From Streptosporangium sp. NBC_01495 (GTDB lineage Bacteria; Actinomycetota; Actinomycetes; Streptosporangiales; Streptosporangiaceae): a stretch of 64,000 nucleotides of DNA. The position numbers and the translations under genes are program-made. The notes below the pieces were generated by a model, which did no database searches, was not told the origin of the DNA, and saw nothing but the letters and a program-made list of their open reading frames with translations. Positions within the stretch are counted from its first letter, which is position 1; each line of letters begins with the position of its first letter. This document shows positions 7,770-15,439 of this stretch, one piece after another. The stretch covers positions 4,154,001-4,218,000 of the forward strand of contig NZ_CP109430.1 of the NCBI RefSeq assembly GCF_036250735.1, read 5' to 3'.

Positions 7770-8615
7770 ATGTCTAGTTCGTCAGTCCTGCACCGCAGGG
7801 TCGCGCAGCACCTCAGGGAACGCATCGAGTCGGGGGTCATCGCGCCCGGGTCGCGCATGCCGTCCGAGCGGGTGCTCGCCGAGCAGTTCGACGTCAGTCG
7901 CGTGACGGTCCGCCAGGCGTTGAAGGATCTTGAGAAGGACGGCCTGGTCAAGGTCGTCGCGGGCGCCCGGTGGGTGCGGCGGGAGGCGCCCAGCCTGGTC
8001 ACCGTCCGCCCAGCCGAGCCGGGGGCGGAGTCGATCGAGGAGGGCGCGACCGGGCTCGTGAGCTTCTCGGACCTCGCGGAGGCGAACGGTCTGACGGCCA
8101 GTTCGCGGGTACTGAAGTGCCTGACCCGCGCGAGCTCCCTGGACGAGGCGGACCTTCTGGGCATCGCGCCGGGCGCCCCCATCGTGGAACTCGTCCGGCT
8201 GCGGCACCTCGACGGCATCCCAACGCTGATCGATTTCTCGCTCATCCCCGAAGGACTGGCGCCGGGGCTAGGTGAGCTCGACTTCACGACGACATCGCTG
8301 TACGGCACGCTCACCGAGCAGTACGGACTGCACGCGATCGCCGCCGACTGCGTCATCGAGGCACGCGGCGCGGCCCCCGAGATCGCCGATAGCCTCGGCC
8401 TGCCCCCGGGCGACCCCGTCCTTGAGATCGTCCAGACCACGTTCGACGAAAACCACCGGGTCGTGCAGTGGTGCCGCAGCGTCTACCGCGGCGACCGTTA
8501 CCGCTTCCGGGCGACCCTGGAAGGCGCGGCCGGCACCTTACGCCGCCCCCGCCCCCGCGCGGCCGCCGAAGCGACGGGCCGCGTCATCCCAGATCTAGCG
8601 AGGTTGTACAGATGA
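7770..8615 (+). CDS. GntR-family (HutC/UTRA subfamily) transcriptional regulator, DasR-like
   Basis: A 281-residue regulator. Residues about 5-70 are a winged helix of the GntR type (PSERVLAEQFDVSRVTVRQA, then LKDLEKDGLV). Residues about 90-245 are a UTRA effector domain, with APIVELVRLRHLDGIPTLID and DPVLEIVQTTFDENHRVVQW. UTRA domains of DasR/NagR/YvoA proteins bind phosphorylated amino sugars such as glucosamine-6-phosphate or N-acetylglucosamine-6-phosphate. It lies inside the amino-sugar operon, and its TGA overlaps the ATG of nagA. It probably represses the promoter before the lipoprotein gene. A 105-bp gap before it may hold its own promoter, but none is clear. Confidence 0.9.
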   Translation: MSSSSVLHRRVAQHLRERIESGVIAPGSRMPSERVLAEQFDVSRVTVRQALKDLEKDGLVKVVAGARWVRREAPSLVTVRPAEPGAESIEEGATGLVSFSDLAEANGLTASSRVLKCLTRASSLDEADLLGIAPGAPIVELVRLRHLDGIPTLIDFSLIPEGLAPGLGELDFTTTSLYGTLTEQYGLHAIAADCVIEARGAAPEIADSLGLPPGDPVLEIVQTTFDENHRVVQWCRSVYRGDRYRFRATLEGAAGTLRRPRPRAAAEATGRVIPDLARLYR

Positions 8616-9709
8616 GAGTTTCCGCACGTGGCGCCGTGATCGGCGGCGCCTGGGTGAAGGGCGACGTGGAGGTCGACGACGGGCGGCTCATCCGTGCCGG
8701 CCTGCCGTCGACCGGGCAGGGGTATGTGCTCCCCGGCCTCGTCGACCTTCAGGTCAACGGGTACGGAGGGGTCGACTTCAACGCGGCGACGGCGGAGGGG
8801 TTCGAGGCGGCGTTCGCGGCGCTCACCCGCGACGGCGTGTTCCACGTCCAGCCCACCGTCATCACCGACTCCGAGGAGAACGTCGCCGACCGGCTGCGCG
8901 TGCTGAAGACACTGCGGGAGACGAGGCCGCGCGGCGCGAAGGTCGTCGGCGTGCACGCCGAAGGGCCGTTCCTGTCCCCGCACCACCGCGGCGTGCACCG
9001 GCCCAAGTACCTGCGTGACCCCGACATCGGCATCGTACGGCGGTTCCTCGACGCGGGCCCGCTGCGCACGATCACCGTCGCCCCCGAACTGCCCGGCGCC
9101 CTCGAGCTGATCGCCTGGGCCGCTCGGCAGGGAGTGATCGTGCAGGCCGGGCACTCGGGCGCCGACGCGCCGACGGCTCATGCCGCGTTCGACGCGGGCG
9201 CCCGCGCGGTCACGCACCTGTTCAACGGGATGATCTCGTTTGAACACCGCGCTCCGGGCATCGCGGGCGCGACGCTCGCCCGCGAGGACGTCGCCATCCA
9301 GCTCATCGCCGACGACATCCACCTGTCGCGCGAAACCTCGCTGTTCGCGCTGAAGGCCGCCGAGCACCGCACCATGCTCGTCACCGACGCCGCGTCACCC
9401 GCCGGGGCCGGCGACGGCGTCTTCACGGTGGGCGGCTTCACGGTCACGGTCACCGACGGGGTGCCGCGCCTTCCCGACGGCACGCTCGCAGGCAGCACGG
9501 TGACGCTCCTGCAGCAGGTGCGCAAGCTCGTCGAGCACGACTGGCCCATCGACCGCGCCGTGAACCTCGCGAGCCGCGCGCCCGCCCGCTTCTACGGGCT
9601 CACCGGTGTGGGCGAGCTAACCCTCGGCGGACCGGCCGACCTCGTGGTGACCGACGAGAACGTCGACGTCGAACGCGTGCTCGTCGGCGGAGAGGAGTTC
9701 GTGGCGTGA
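8612..9709 (+). CDS. nagA: N-acetylglucosamine-6-phosphate deacetylase
   Basis: A 365-residue amidohydrolase. Family motifs are in order: GLVDLQVNGYGGVDFN near the N-terminus, the metal ligand segment GVHAEGPFLSPHHRGVH, AGHSGADAPTAHAAFDAGA, the substrate-binding segment VTHLFNGM, and LVTDAASPAG with the catalytic Asp. It removes the acetyl group from N-acetylglucosamine-6-phosphate to give glucosamine-6-phosphate in the cytoplasm. Length is close to the usual 370-390 residues. The ATG overlaps the gntR stop as ATGA, and the stop overlaps the GTG of the epimerase gene. Its product feeds the SIS enzyme encoded at 6642. Confidence 0.93.
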   Translation: MRVSARGAVIGGAWVKGDVEVDDGRLIRAGLPSTGQGYVLPGLVDLQVNGYGGVDFNAATAEGFEAAFAALTRDGVFHVQPTVITDSEENVADRLRVLKTLRETRPRGAKVVGVHAEGPFLSPHHRGVHRPKYLRDPDIGIVRRFLDAGPLRTITVAPELPGALELIAWAARQGVIVQAGHSGADAPTAHAAFDAGARAVTHLFNGMISFEHRAPGIAGATLAREDVAIQLIADDIHLSRETSLFALKAAEHRTMLVTDAASPAGAGDGVFTVGGFTVTVTDGVPRLPDGTLAGSTVTLLQQVRKLVEHDWPIDRAVNLASRAPARFYGLTGVGELTLGGPADLVVTDENVDVERVLVGGEEFVA

Positions 9710-10386
9710 ACGTCCTTCCCCGCGGGCTCATCGTCTCGCTCACCCCTTCCCCGCAGTCTCCCTGGCAGGACGTGGACGACGTCGTCCGGCTGGCCGCCGC
9801 CGCGCAGGCCGGAGGCGCCGTCGCCGTCAAGGTCGATGGGCCGGACGCGGTGCGCGCGGTGAAGCGCGCCGTCCCCGGCTTCCCCGTGCTCGCCGTGAAC
9901 ATCGACGACTCCCACGGCGGGGTCGTGCGCATCACGCCGACGCTCGCCCACGCGGCCGCCCTCGTCGAGGCCGGCGCCGACGTCGTGGAGCTGGAGGCGG
10001 ACTCGGCGGCGCGCCGGCACGACGGCCAAAACCTGTTCGAACTGATCTCCTCGTTCGCCGCGTTCGGCGTGCCGGTAAAGGCCGGTGTGCCGGGACTCGA
10101 CGACGCGCGCACCGCCGTACGGGCGGGCGCTGCGATGGTCAGCTCGTCGACCATGGGTTATCCCGCGAAGGCGAACACGGGTCCGCTGCCCGATCTCGGG
10201 CTGGTGGAGACCCTGGTGGCCGGCGCCGGGGTGCCGGTCGTCGCCGAGCGCGGCTACTCGGCGATCGCCGACGTCCGCGCGGCCATGGACGCCGGCGCGC
10301 ACGCCGTCGTGGTCGGCTCGGCCATCGTCGACCCGGTCTGGCTGACCGCCCGTTTCGCGGGCGCGGCGTCCATCCCCGTCCCGTAG
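9706..10386 (+). CDS. nanE: Putative N-acetylmannosamine-6-phosphate 2-epimerase (NanE-like)
   Basis: A 226-residue TIM-barrel protein. The N-terminus LPRGLIVSLTPSPQSPWQD matches the NanE opening (KGLIVSCQA-type). Later segments include GGAVAVKVDGPDAVRAVKRA, the strand end VVELEADSAARRHDG and AERGYSAIADVRAAMDAGAHAVVVGSAI, the phosphate-binding end of the barrel. NanE converts N-acetylmannosamine-6-phosphate to N-acetylglucosamine-6-phosphate, exactly the step between the ROK kinase and NagA. The GTG start overlaps the nagA stop by 4 bp. It is the last gene of the operon and is followed by a hairpin. Confidence 0.8.
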   Translation: MNVLPRGLIVSLTPSPQSPWQDVDDVVRLAAAAQAGGAVAVKVDGPDAVRAVKRAVPGFPVLAVNIDDSHGGVVRITPTLAHAAALVEAGADVVELEADSAARRHDGQNLFELISSFAAFGVPVKAGVPGLDDARTAVRAGAAMVSSSTMGYPAKANTGPLPDLGLVETLVAGAGVPVVAERGYSAIADVRAAMDAGAHAVVVGSAIVDPVWLTARFAGAASIPVP

Positions 10387-10398
10387 TTCCACGCGAAA

Positions 10399-10437
10399 CC
10401 GGCCGGAGGCCCGCAGGAACAACGGGCTCCCGGCCGG
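10399..10437 (+). terminator. Hairpin after the amino-sugar operon
   Basis: A 15-nt imperfect inverted repeat (CCGGCCGGAGGCCCG and CGGGCTCCCGGCCGG, loop of 9 nt) starts 13 bp after the last stop of the operon. There is no T run. It probably ends the operon transcript and separates it from the convergent globin gene. Confidence 0.5.
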
Positions 10438-10497
10438 GTCACGCGGGAGAGGATCCGAAGCCTTCAACCCACCTGAAGATCCGAAGTCCGTACAGGC

Positions 10498-10947
10498 CTA
10501 GCCGCCGGAGTCCCCGGCCCACGTCCACCGCGGAACCTCGCGCAGGGGATGCAGGTCGGCGTCGGTCCTGGCGTGCGAGTTCTGCAGGGCGACCTGCGAG
10601 CCGAACTCGACGTGGGAGCGCACCGCCTCGCGGAACGGCTCATCGGCGGGCAGGTCGGCCTCGTCGAACGCCTCCAGGTACAGGGCCACGAACCGTTGCC
10701 GCTGCTCCTCGGTGATCTCAAGATGGCGGTGTACCCGGATGATGTGGTCGAAACCCAGCTCGCGGGTGAAGTGGTCGGGGCCGCCGAAGGACTCCGCCGT
10801 GAACCAGGTCAGGTGTTCGACGTGGTGCGGCCGGAATTCGGGGAACAGGGGCTTCAGCACCGGATCGGCGAGGACCTTCGCGTAGAACGCCTCTTCGAGC
10901 CGGTGCAGTGCCTCGTCGCCGCCGGCGTGCGCGTGGAGACTGGTCAT
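10498..10947 (-). CDS. Truncated haemoglobin (group II/GlbO-like)
   Basis: A 149-residue haem protein of the 2-on-2 globin family. The segments RLEEAFYAKVLADPVLKPLF, HHVEHLTWFTAESFGG and HRHLEITEEQRQRFVALYLEA match the B/E/F helices, with the proximal His in RVHRHLEI and a Trp in the late WTW tail. Group II proteins bind oxygen or detoxify NO and peroxides in actinobacteria. The ATG at 10947 is chosen because GGAGG lies 7 nt upstream. The frame stays open upstream to 11136 with low-complexity sequence that is unlikely to be translated. A perfect inverted repeat lies 160 bp upstream and may control it. Confidence 0.88.
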   Translation of the reverse strand: MTSLHAHAGGDEALHRLEEAFYAKVLADPVLKPLFPEFRPHHVEHLTWFTAESFGGPDHFTRELGFDHIIRVHRHLEITEEQRQRFVALYLEAFDEADLPADEPFREAVRSHVEFGSQVALQNSHARTDADLHPLREVPRWTWAGDSGG

Positions 10948-11947
10948 GGACCGGCCTCCATGGATACCGTCGACCGGAGCGGCGGCCGGACGCTCCGGTG
11001 TCGCCGCCTGCGGAACGCCGTCGCGCCCACCGCCCCGGGGTGACCGGTGGTCACGATGCCCGATATCCGCATGAAGGCCCTCCACTTCCTGGAACAGGAC
11101 ACGAAGCGGCCTGTAATCAACATTACAGATCAACATCTCACCGCTGTCCAGGGGTGACGCGATCCGGCACCGAAGGCGCGCTGCCTGACGGCGCGTCGTC
11201 GAAGGGGTGTGCCGTGGACGGGCGGTGGGAGATGTCGGTGGACGGTGTGACCTGCGACCTCGACTTCGAGCTGACCCGCACCCGCGTGCGGTGAGGGGCC
11301 GACGGCGCCCGTGTGCGTCGAAGGGGACCGGTCGATCCCCTCGGCCGGCCGGACGGAGATTCTCAAAGATATTCCGAACTTAAGAGACTAAATGCCCTAT
11401 TTTGCGATAAACATCACCAAAGCTCCTAAGTGAAGGTGCGGCATGCCTCGTACCGTGATTGGGAAATCGCACACCGTATCCGAGGCGTGCTTCCTCGCGT
11501 AATGTGCGAGGTATTGGACACTTCGTGTCACCGCATACTTACCGAGCGCAGAAAACGCCGATCGCGCGAAATCTGTGCCGCACGTGCGGTAATCAATGGT
11601 CGCGACCTCTTTGTGGTCGACCGCTCCGTGAACCGCCGTCCCCTTCGGTGAGGGTGGATCGTTCCCTTCCGGGGAAAACCCGCATGAAACCCGGCGAGCA
11701 CCAGGTGGGAAAGGGCACCGTGGATCTTCCTGGCGATGGATTCCCAGCGTGTCCGGGCGGTCGCAGCCTGCTTCCGAAGGCGTCCGGCACCCGCGAGGGC
11801 GGGGGAATCCGGCGGGTGCGCGAACGATGTGAAATTCATTCGGATCCGTTTTGTGAAAAATCTTCAGATGAAATCCATGCCGATAGGTTGATTCCTGACC
11901 CATAATCGCCGTCAAGAACATGTGAATCGTGAAAAGGGAGCGCTGCG
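10948..11947. other. Intergenic stretch of 1 kb between the globin gene and the LuxR regulator gene
   Basis: No convincing gene is visible on either strand. It contains the inverted repeat at 11111-11128. From about 11360 to 11580 it is markedly less GC-rich than the surroundings. The open frames there (for example 11397-11921 on the minus strand) have no codon bias, no ribosome-binding site and no recognisable motif. It may be an upstream regulatory region or old transferred DNA. Confidence 0.5.
11111..11128. promoter_or_regulatory. Perfect inverted repeat upstream of truncated haemoglobin gene
   Basis: CTGTAAT-CAAC-ATTACAG is a perfect 7+4+7 palindrome in a locally A+T-rich spot. It has the size and shape of a dimeric repressor site, for example of an Rrf2-type (NsrR-like) or FNR/Crp-like regulator; the exact family cannot be decided from one site. 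Confidence 0.5.
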
Positions 11948-14707
11948 TTGTACGGCAGAACCTCTCCGCTGTTCATCGGCCGGAAGCGGGAGCTCGACTT
12001 CCTCGGGGAGGCCTGGGGGGATGCCAGACGCCGTGACGCGCGGATCGTAGGGATCCGGGGAACGTCGGGGATCGGCAAGACCGAGCTGGTCGAGCGCTTC
12101 CTGCGCACCGTGCCCGGTGTGCGGACCGTTCGCGCCTTCGGTGACGAGGACGCGCTCGCCCATCCCTGGGGCGTGCTGGAACAGATCGCCGAGCAGCTGC
12201 CGACCCCGGCGCTCGCCAGGACGCTGGCGGGTCAGGCCGAGGCCGCCTTCATCGGCCAGGCCCTCGCGGCGGAGTTCGCCGCCGCGGACGCGCTGATCGT
12301 GGTCGTCGACGACGCGCACTGCGGCGACCGGCAGTCGATGGCCGCGCTCCGCCTGGCGGCCCGGCGCCTGCGCAATGCCCAGGTCATGCTCCTGGTCGTC
12401 CACCAGGCTCCCGGGTACGCGACGGGAGCGGTGCCGGACGCGCCCCGCCTGGAACTCCACGAGGGCTGGACCCGCATCTTCGACTCGGCGCAGGGGCGCC
12501 TGCTCCAGGTCGAGGGGCTTCCCGCCGACGATCTCGTGAGGCTCGCCGTCGCGAGCGGCCATGACGGGCTCACCCCCTCCGGCGCGAGGAGGCTGCACGA
12601 GCACACCGACGGCAACGCGCTGCATTCGCTCCTCCTGCTGGACCAGGTGGAGATGCACTCGATCAACTTCGGCAACGGCCCGCTGCCCGCCCCCCGCGGC
12701 ATGACGCAGGCCGTCGTGGCGCGGCTGGCGTCGTGCGACCGCCGTACCCGCGAGGTCGTCGGCGCGGCGGCGGTGCTCGGCCGTCGCTTCGGCCTGGCCG
12801 ACCTGCGTGCGCTCTCCGGCGTCGCCGACGCCACGACGCCCCTCGCGGAGGCCGTCGGCGCCGGGCTGGTCAAGGAGATCCCCGGGACGGCGGGGCAGGA
12901 GTTCGCGTTCACCACCCTGCTCGTCTGGGACCGCATCTACTACGACTCCGGCGTCGAGCGCCGCCGCGCCCTGCACCGCAGTGCCGCGCTGCTCGGCGGT
13001 CCCGGCGCGCTGTGGCACGGGATCGCGGCGTCCGGCGGTGGTACGGACGGCGAGCTCGCCGCGCTGGCCCAGGAGGAGGCCCAGTCCCTGCTGTCGCGGG
13101 GCAGGCTTCCCCTGGCGGCGGTGTACGCCCGCCACGCCGTGGAACTGACCCCGCCCGGCCCCGACCGGGTGGCCCGCCTGCTGACGGCCGTGGAGACCCT
13201 GCTGGTCTCCGGCGACGCCACCGTCGCCCGGCGCTACGAGAGCGAGGTCCTCGCCGCGCCGCGAGGTCCCTGGCGCGACTACGTCGCCGGTTATCAGGCC
13301 CTGATCTCCGGGCGCGTCGCGGAGGCCAAGCTGCTGCTGGTCCAGGCGCTGGGCGCCGCCGGGCGCGACAGCGCGGAGAACCCGCACGCGCCCGCGGACC
13401 TGCGGGCGCGCGTCGCGGCCCAGCTGGCGATCATCGGGGTGGTCGAGATCTCCTACCCCGAGATGGTCGAGTACGGGACGGCGGCCGTCGCGGCGGGCAG
13501 CCACGAGCCGTGGGTGCGCGCGTTCGCCTGGTTCGCCCAGTCCCTGGGCTGGACCCTGGCCGGACGGGCGGAGGAGGCGCTGGCGTCCCTGACGGACGCC
13601 GACCTGCCGGGGTCGGTGGCCGGGCTGGACGGGCTGGTGGCCCGCGGAATGATCCGGCTGTGGACCGACGACCTCGAGGGCGCGTCCGCCGACCTGCGCG
13701 ACGGCGTCGCGCGGGCCACGCGCGGCGAGGCGCTGCGGGTCGGCCAGGCACTCGGCTTCCTGGGTGAGGTCGAGTACCGGCGGGGCAGGCTCGACGACGC
13801 CGTCCAGTTCACCCGGCTCGCCGTCGGCGACGCCGAGGAGAACGAGAGGGTCTGGGACTACGCGCTCCTGCACTCCCTGGCGTGCTTTCCCCGCGCGGCC
13901 CGGGGCGAATGGGACCTGGCGCGCGAGCACGCCCGCCAGGCCGCGGAATGGGCGCCGATCGTCGAGAGCAGGGTGAGCCTCGCCTACGCGGCGGGCGCGC
14001 GCGCCTCGATCGCCCAGGCCCAGGGCGATGTCCGGCGGCTGCTCAGCGCGGCCGAGGCCATCGAACTGCACTACGACTCCCTGGAACCGGGCACCCACCT
14101 GTTCGGCCCGATCGGCGCCGACGCCCTCTCCCAGCTCGGCCGGGTCGAGGAGGCCGAGGCCTCGCTGGGTGTCTTCAGCGACAGGGCCGCGTCGAGCGGG
14201 CGCCGCTCGACCCTGATGTCCATCGCGAGGGTGCGGGGTCAGATCGCCGCAGCCCGGGGAGACCACGCGGGCGCCGTACGGGAGTGCGAGGAGGCCCTCG
14301 CCCTGGCCCGCGAGGTGGGCCTGCCGATCGAGGCGGGAAGGATCGACCTGGTGATGACGCGCTCCCAGCACGCCCGGGGCCGCCACGCCGAGGCGGAACG
14401 GCTGCTGAGGCGGGCACTGGTCGCCTTCAACCGCACCGGCGCCGCGGCCTACGCGGCCCTCGCGCTGAAGACCGCCGGGGAGCTCAGGCTTTCCGTGGAC
14501 GGCCCCAACGCCGCCTTCAGCAGCCTCACCGGGGCCGAGCGCGAGGTCGTGGCGATGGTCTGCGAGGGCATGACCACCCGCCAGATCGCGCAGAAGCGCT
14601 CGGTGGCGATCAGCACCGTGGAGACGCAGCTGAACCGCATCTACGCGAAGCTGAACGTCACCAACCGGATCGAGCTCCGCGCCGTCCTGTCCGACCCCGA
14701 GGAATAA
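11948..14707 (+). CDS. Large LuxR-family transcriptional regulator (LAL type, AAA ATPase plus LuxR HTH)
   Basis: A 919-residue regulator. The N-terminal ATPase has an intact Walker A, RGTSGIGKTELVERF (about residue 37), and Walker B IVVVDDAHC. The middle is helical and repeat-like, rich in A/E/R-x-L helices (TPR-like). The last 60 residues are a LuxR/GerE helix-turn-helix: LTGAEREVVAMVCEGMTTRQ, then IAQKRSVAISTVETQLNRIY. The start is a TTG at 11948 with GGGAG 7 nt upstream; no ATG or GTG exists nearby in frame. Such regulators often activate secondary-metabolite or catabolic genes with ATP. No obvious target is adjacent. An 11-unit 7-bp tandem repeat starts directly after its stop. Confidence 0.88.
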   Translation: MYGRTSPLFIGRKRELDFLGEAWGDARRRDARIVGIRGTSGIGKTELVERFLRTVPGVRTVRAFGDEDALAHPWGVLEQIAEQLPTPALARTLAGQAEAAFIGQALAAEFAAADALIVVVDDAHCGDRQSMAALRLAARRLRNAQVMLLVVHQAPGYATGAVPDAPRLELHEGWTRIFDSAQGRLLQVEGLPADDLVRLAVASGHDGLTPSGARRLHEHTDGNALHSLLLLDQVEMHSINFGNGPLPAPRGMTQAVVARLASCDRRTREVVGAAAVLGRRFGLADLRALSGVADATTPLAEAVGAGLVKEIPGTAGQEFAFTTLLVWDRIYYDSGVERRRALHRSAALLGGPGALWHGIAASGGGTDGELAALAQEEAQSLLSRGRLPLAAVYARHAVELTPPGPDRVARLLTAVETLLVSGDATVARRYESEVLAAPRGPWRDYVAGYQALISGRVAEAKLLLVQALGAAGRDSAENPHAPADLRARVAAQLAIIGVVEISYPEMVEYGTAAVAAGSHEPWVRAFAWFAQSLGWTLAGRAEEALASLTDADLPGSVAGLDGLVARGMIRLWTDDLEGASADLRDGVARATRGEALRVGQALGFLGEVEYRRGRLDDAVQFTRLAVGDAEENERVWDYALLHSLACFPRAARGEWDLAREHARQAAEWAPIVESRVSLAYAAGARASIAQAQGDVRRLLSAAEAIELHYDSLEPGTHLFGPIGADALSQLGRVEEAEASLGVFSDRAASSGRRSTLMSIARVRGQIAAARGDHAGAVRECEEALALAREVGLPIEAGRIDLVMTRSQHARGRHAEAERLLRRALVAFNRTGAAAYAALALKTAGELRLSVDGPNAAFSSLTGAEREVVAMVCEGMTTRQIAQKRSVAISTVETQLNRIYAKLNVTNRIELRAVLSDPEE

Positions 14708-14784
14708 CCGGCTCCCGGCTCCCGGCTCCTGGTTCCCGGCTCTCGGCACCCGGCACCCGGCGCGCGGCTCCCGGCACCCGGGGC
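14708..14784. repeat. 7-bp tandem repeat, 11 units
   Basis: Eleven consecutive 7-nt units of consensus CCGGCTC/CCGGCAC fill 14708-14784, starting at the nucleotide after the LuxR-type gene stop. Since 7 is not a multiple of 3, the tract is not expected to be coding. Confidence 0.85.
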
Positions 14785-14948
14785 GTGGGGAACGGCGTCG
14801 CGGCCGGGCCGGCGCGCGGGAGGCGGGCATGTCGAAGTCCGTCATGCCATCCGTAGGGGTGGTACCTGGACGCCTTCCCGGCACCCGGCGACTACCGTGG
14901 GCGCCTGCCAGAGCGCCGGGAGAGCGGCGCCGCCGACAGGAGGCCGGA

Positions 14949-15089
14949 ATGCGGTTGACCATCGACGTCCAGAGGACCGCCACCGGTCATATCGCCGGGA
15001 CGGTCGAATCCGACGACTCCGCGCCGCCGGTCCCCTTCCACGGCGTCATCGAGCTGGTCACCCTCCTGGAAACCCACCTGGACGGATGA
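14949..15089 (+). CDS. Small hypothetical protein (46 residues)
   Basis: A short ORF with a strong AGGAGG ribosome-binding site 4 nt before its ATG. The product begins MRLTIDVQRTATGHIAGTVE and ends in a helix GVIELVTLLETHLDG. The pattern of a beta hairpin followed by an amphipathic helix is seen in small conserved actinobacterial proteins, but I do not know a function. It opens a row of genes leading to the TIR-like protein at 15436. Confidence 0.55.
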   Translation: MRLTIDVQRTATGHIAGTVESDDSAPPVPFHGVIELVTLLETHLDG

Positions 15090-15169
15090 GCGCGCGAGGG
15101 AACGCCGCGCACCCTCCGGTGCCGGAGGCAGTCGTCCATGGAGTGTCACGCCAGGGGGGAGAGCATCAG

Positions 15170-15439
15170 ATGGGCATCACGTCCCACCTCGGGAGGGAAC
15201 ACCGCCGACGCCGTCGACGCCACCGGCACCGCAGACCGGCGTCGGGCCACGCGTACCGTCGGCCATCGGTCGTGACGGTCGCGCGGGCCATGCCGGTCGT
15301 ACAGGTCTCGCGGGTCGTGCGAGTCGTACAGGTCGTACAGGCCCCGCAGGCCGTGCGAGTCGTGCCGGTCGTACAGGGCGCGACGGTCGTACGGGCCGGG
15401 AGGAACGGGCACGCCGGGTCGGCCGGGGTGGTCGTGTGA
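15170..15439 (+). CDS. Small repetitive peptide ORF coupled to the TIR-like gene (89 residues)
   Basis: ATG at 15170 with a purine-rich GGGGGGAGAG about 5 nt upstream. The TGA at 15437-15439 overlaps the GTG of the next gene (GTGA). The product has an Arg/His-rich N-terminus (HRRRRRRHRHRR) and then 14 tripeptide units of the form V-V-x (VVQ, VVR, VVP), written by a 9-bp tandem repeat in frame. The composition is unlike any family I know. It may be a real peptide, a leader that couples translation, or an accident of the repeat. The opposite strand is also open across the repeat. Confidence 0.35.
   Translation: MGITSHLGREHRRRRRRHRHRRPASGHAYRRPSVVTVARAMPVVQVSRVVRVVQVVQAPQAVRVVPVVQGATVVRAGRNGHAGSAGVVV
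15269..15394. repeat. 9-bp tandem repeat, 14 units
   Basis: Fourteen consecutive 9-nt units, consensus GTCGTACAG with variants such as GTCGTGCGA and GCCCCGCAG. Four or five units are exactly GTCGTACAG. The repeat is in frame with the small ORF at 15170. Confidence 0.85.

Noticed and set aside
10948-11136. N-terminal extension of the truncated haemoglobin from an ATG at 11136
   Set aside because: The extension is low-complexity, covers the palindrome, and the ATG at 10947 has a well-placed GGAGG and gives the usual globin length.
11397-11921. 174-codon frame in the lower-GC stretch before the LuxR-type gene
   Set aside because: No ribosome-binding site, no codon bias and no motif; the composition suggests non-coding DNA.
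11912-14983. Very long open frame on the minus strand (over 1000 codons) opposite the LuxR-type gene, and similar long antisense frames at 2485-4881, 23969-25807, 38789-40582, 57972-61268 and 61320-63065
   Set aside because: These are mirror frames of real genes with strong GC bias in third positions. They show no domain motifs and have Arg/Gly/His-rich composition, while the plus-strand genes have clear family signatures.
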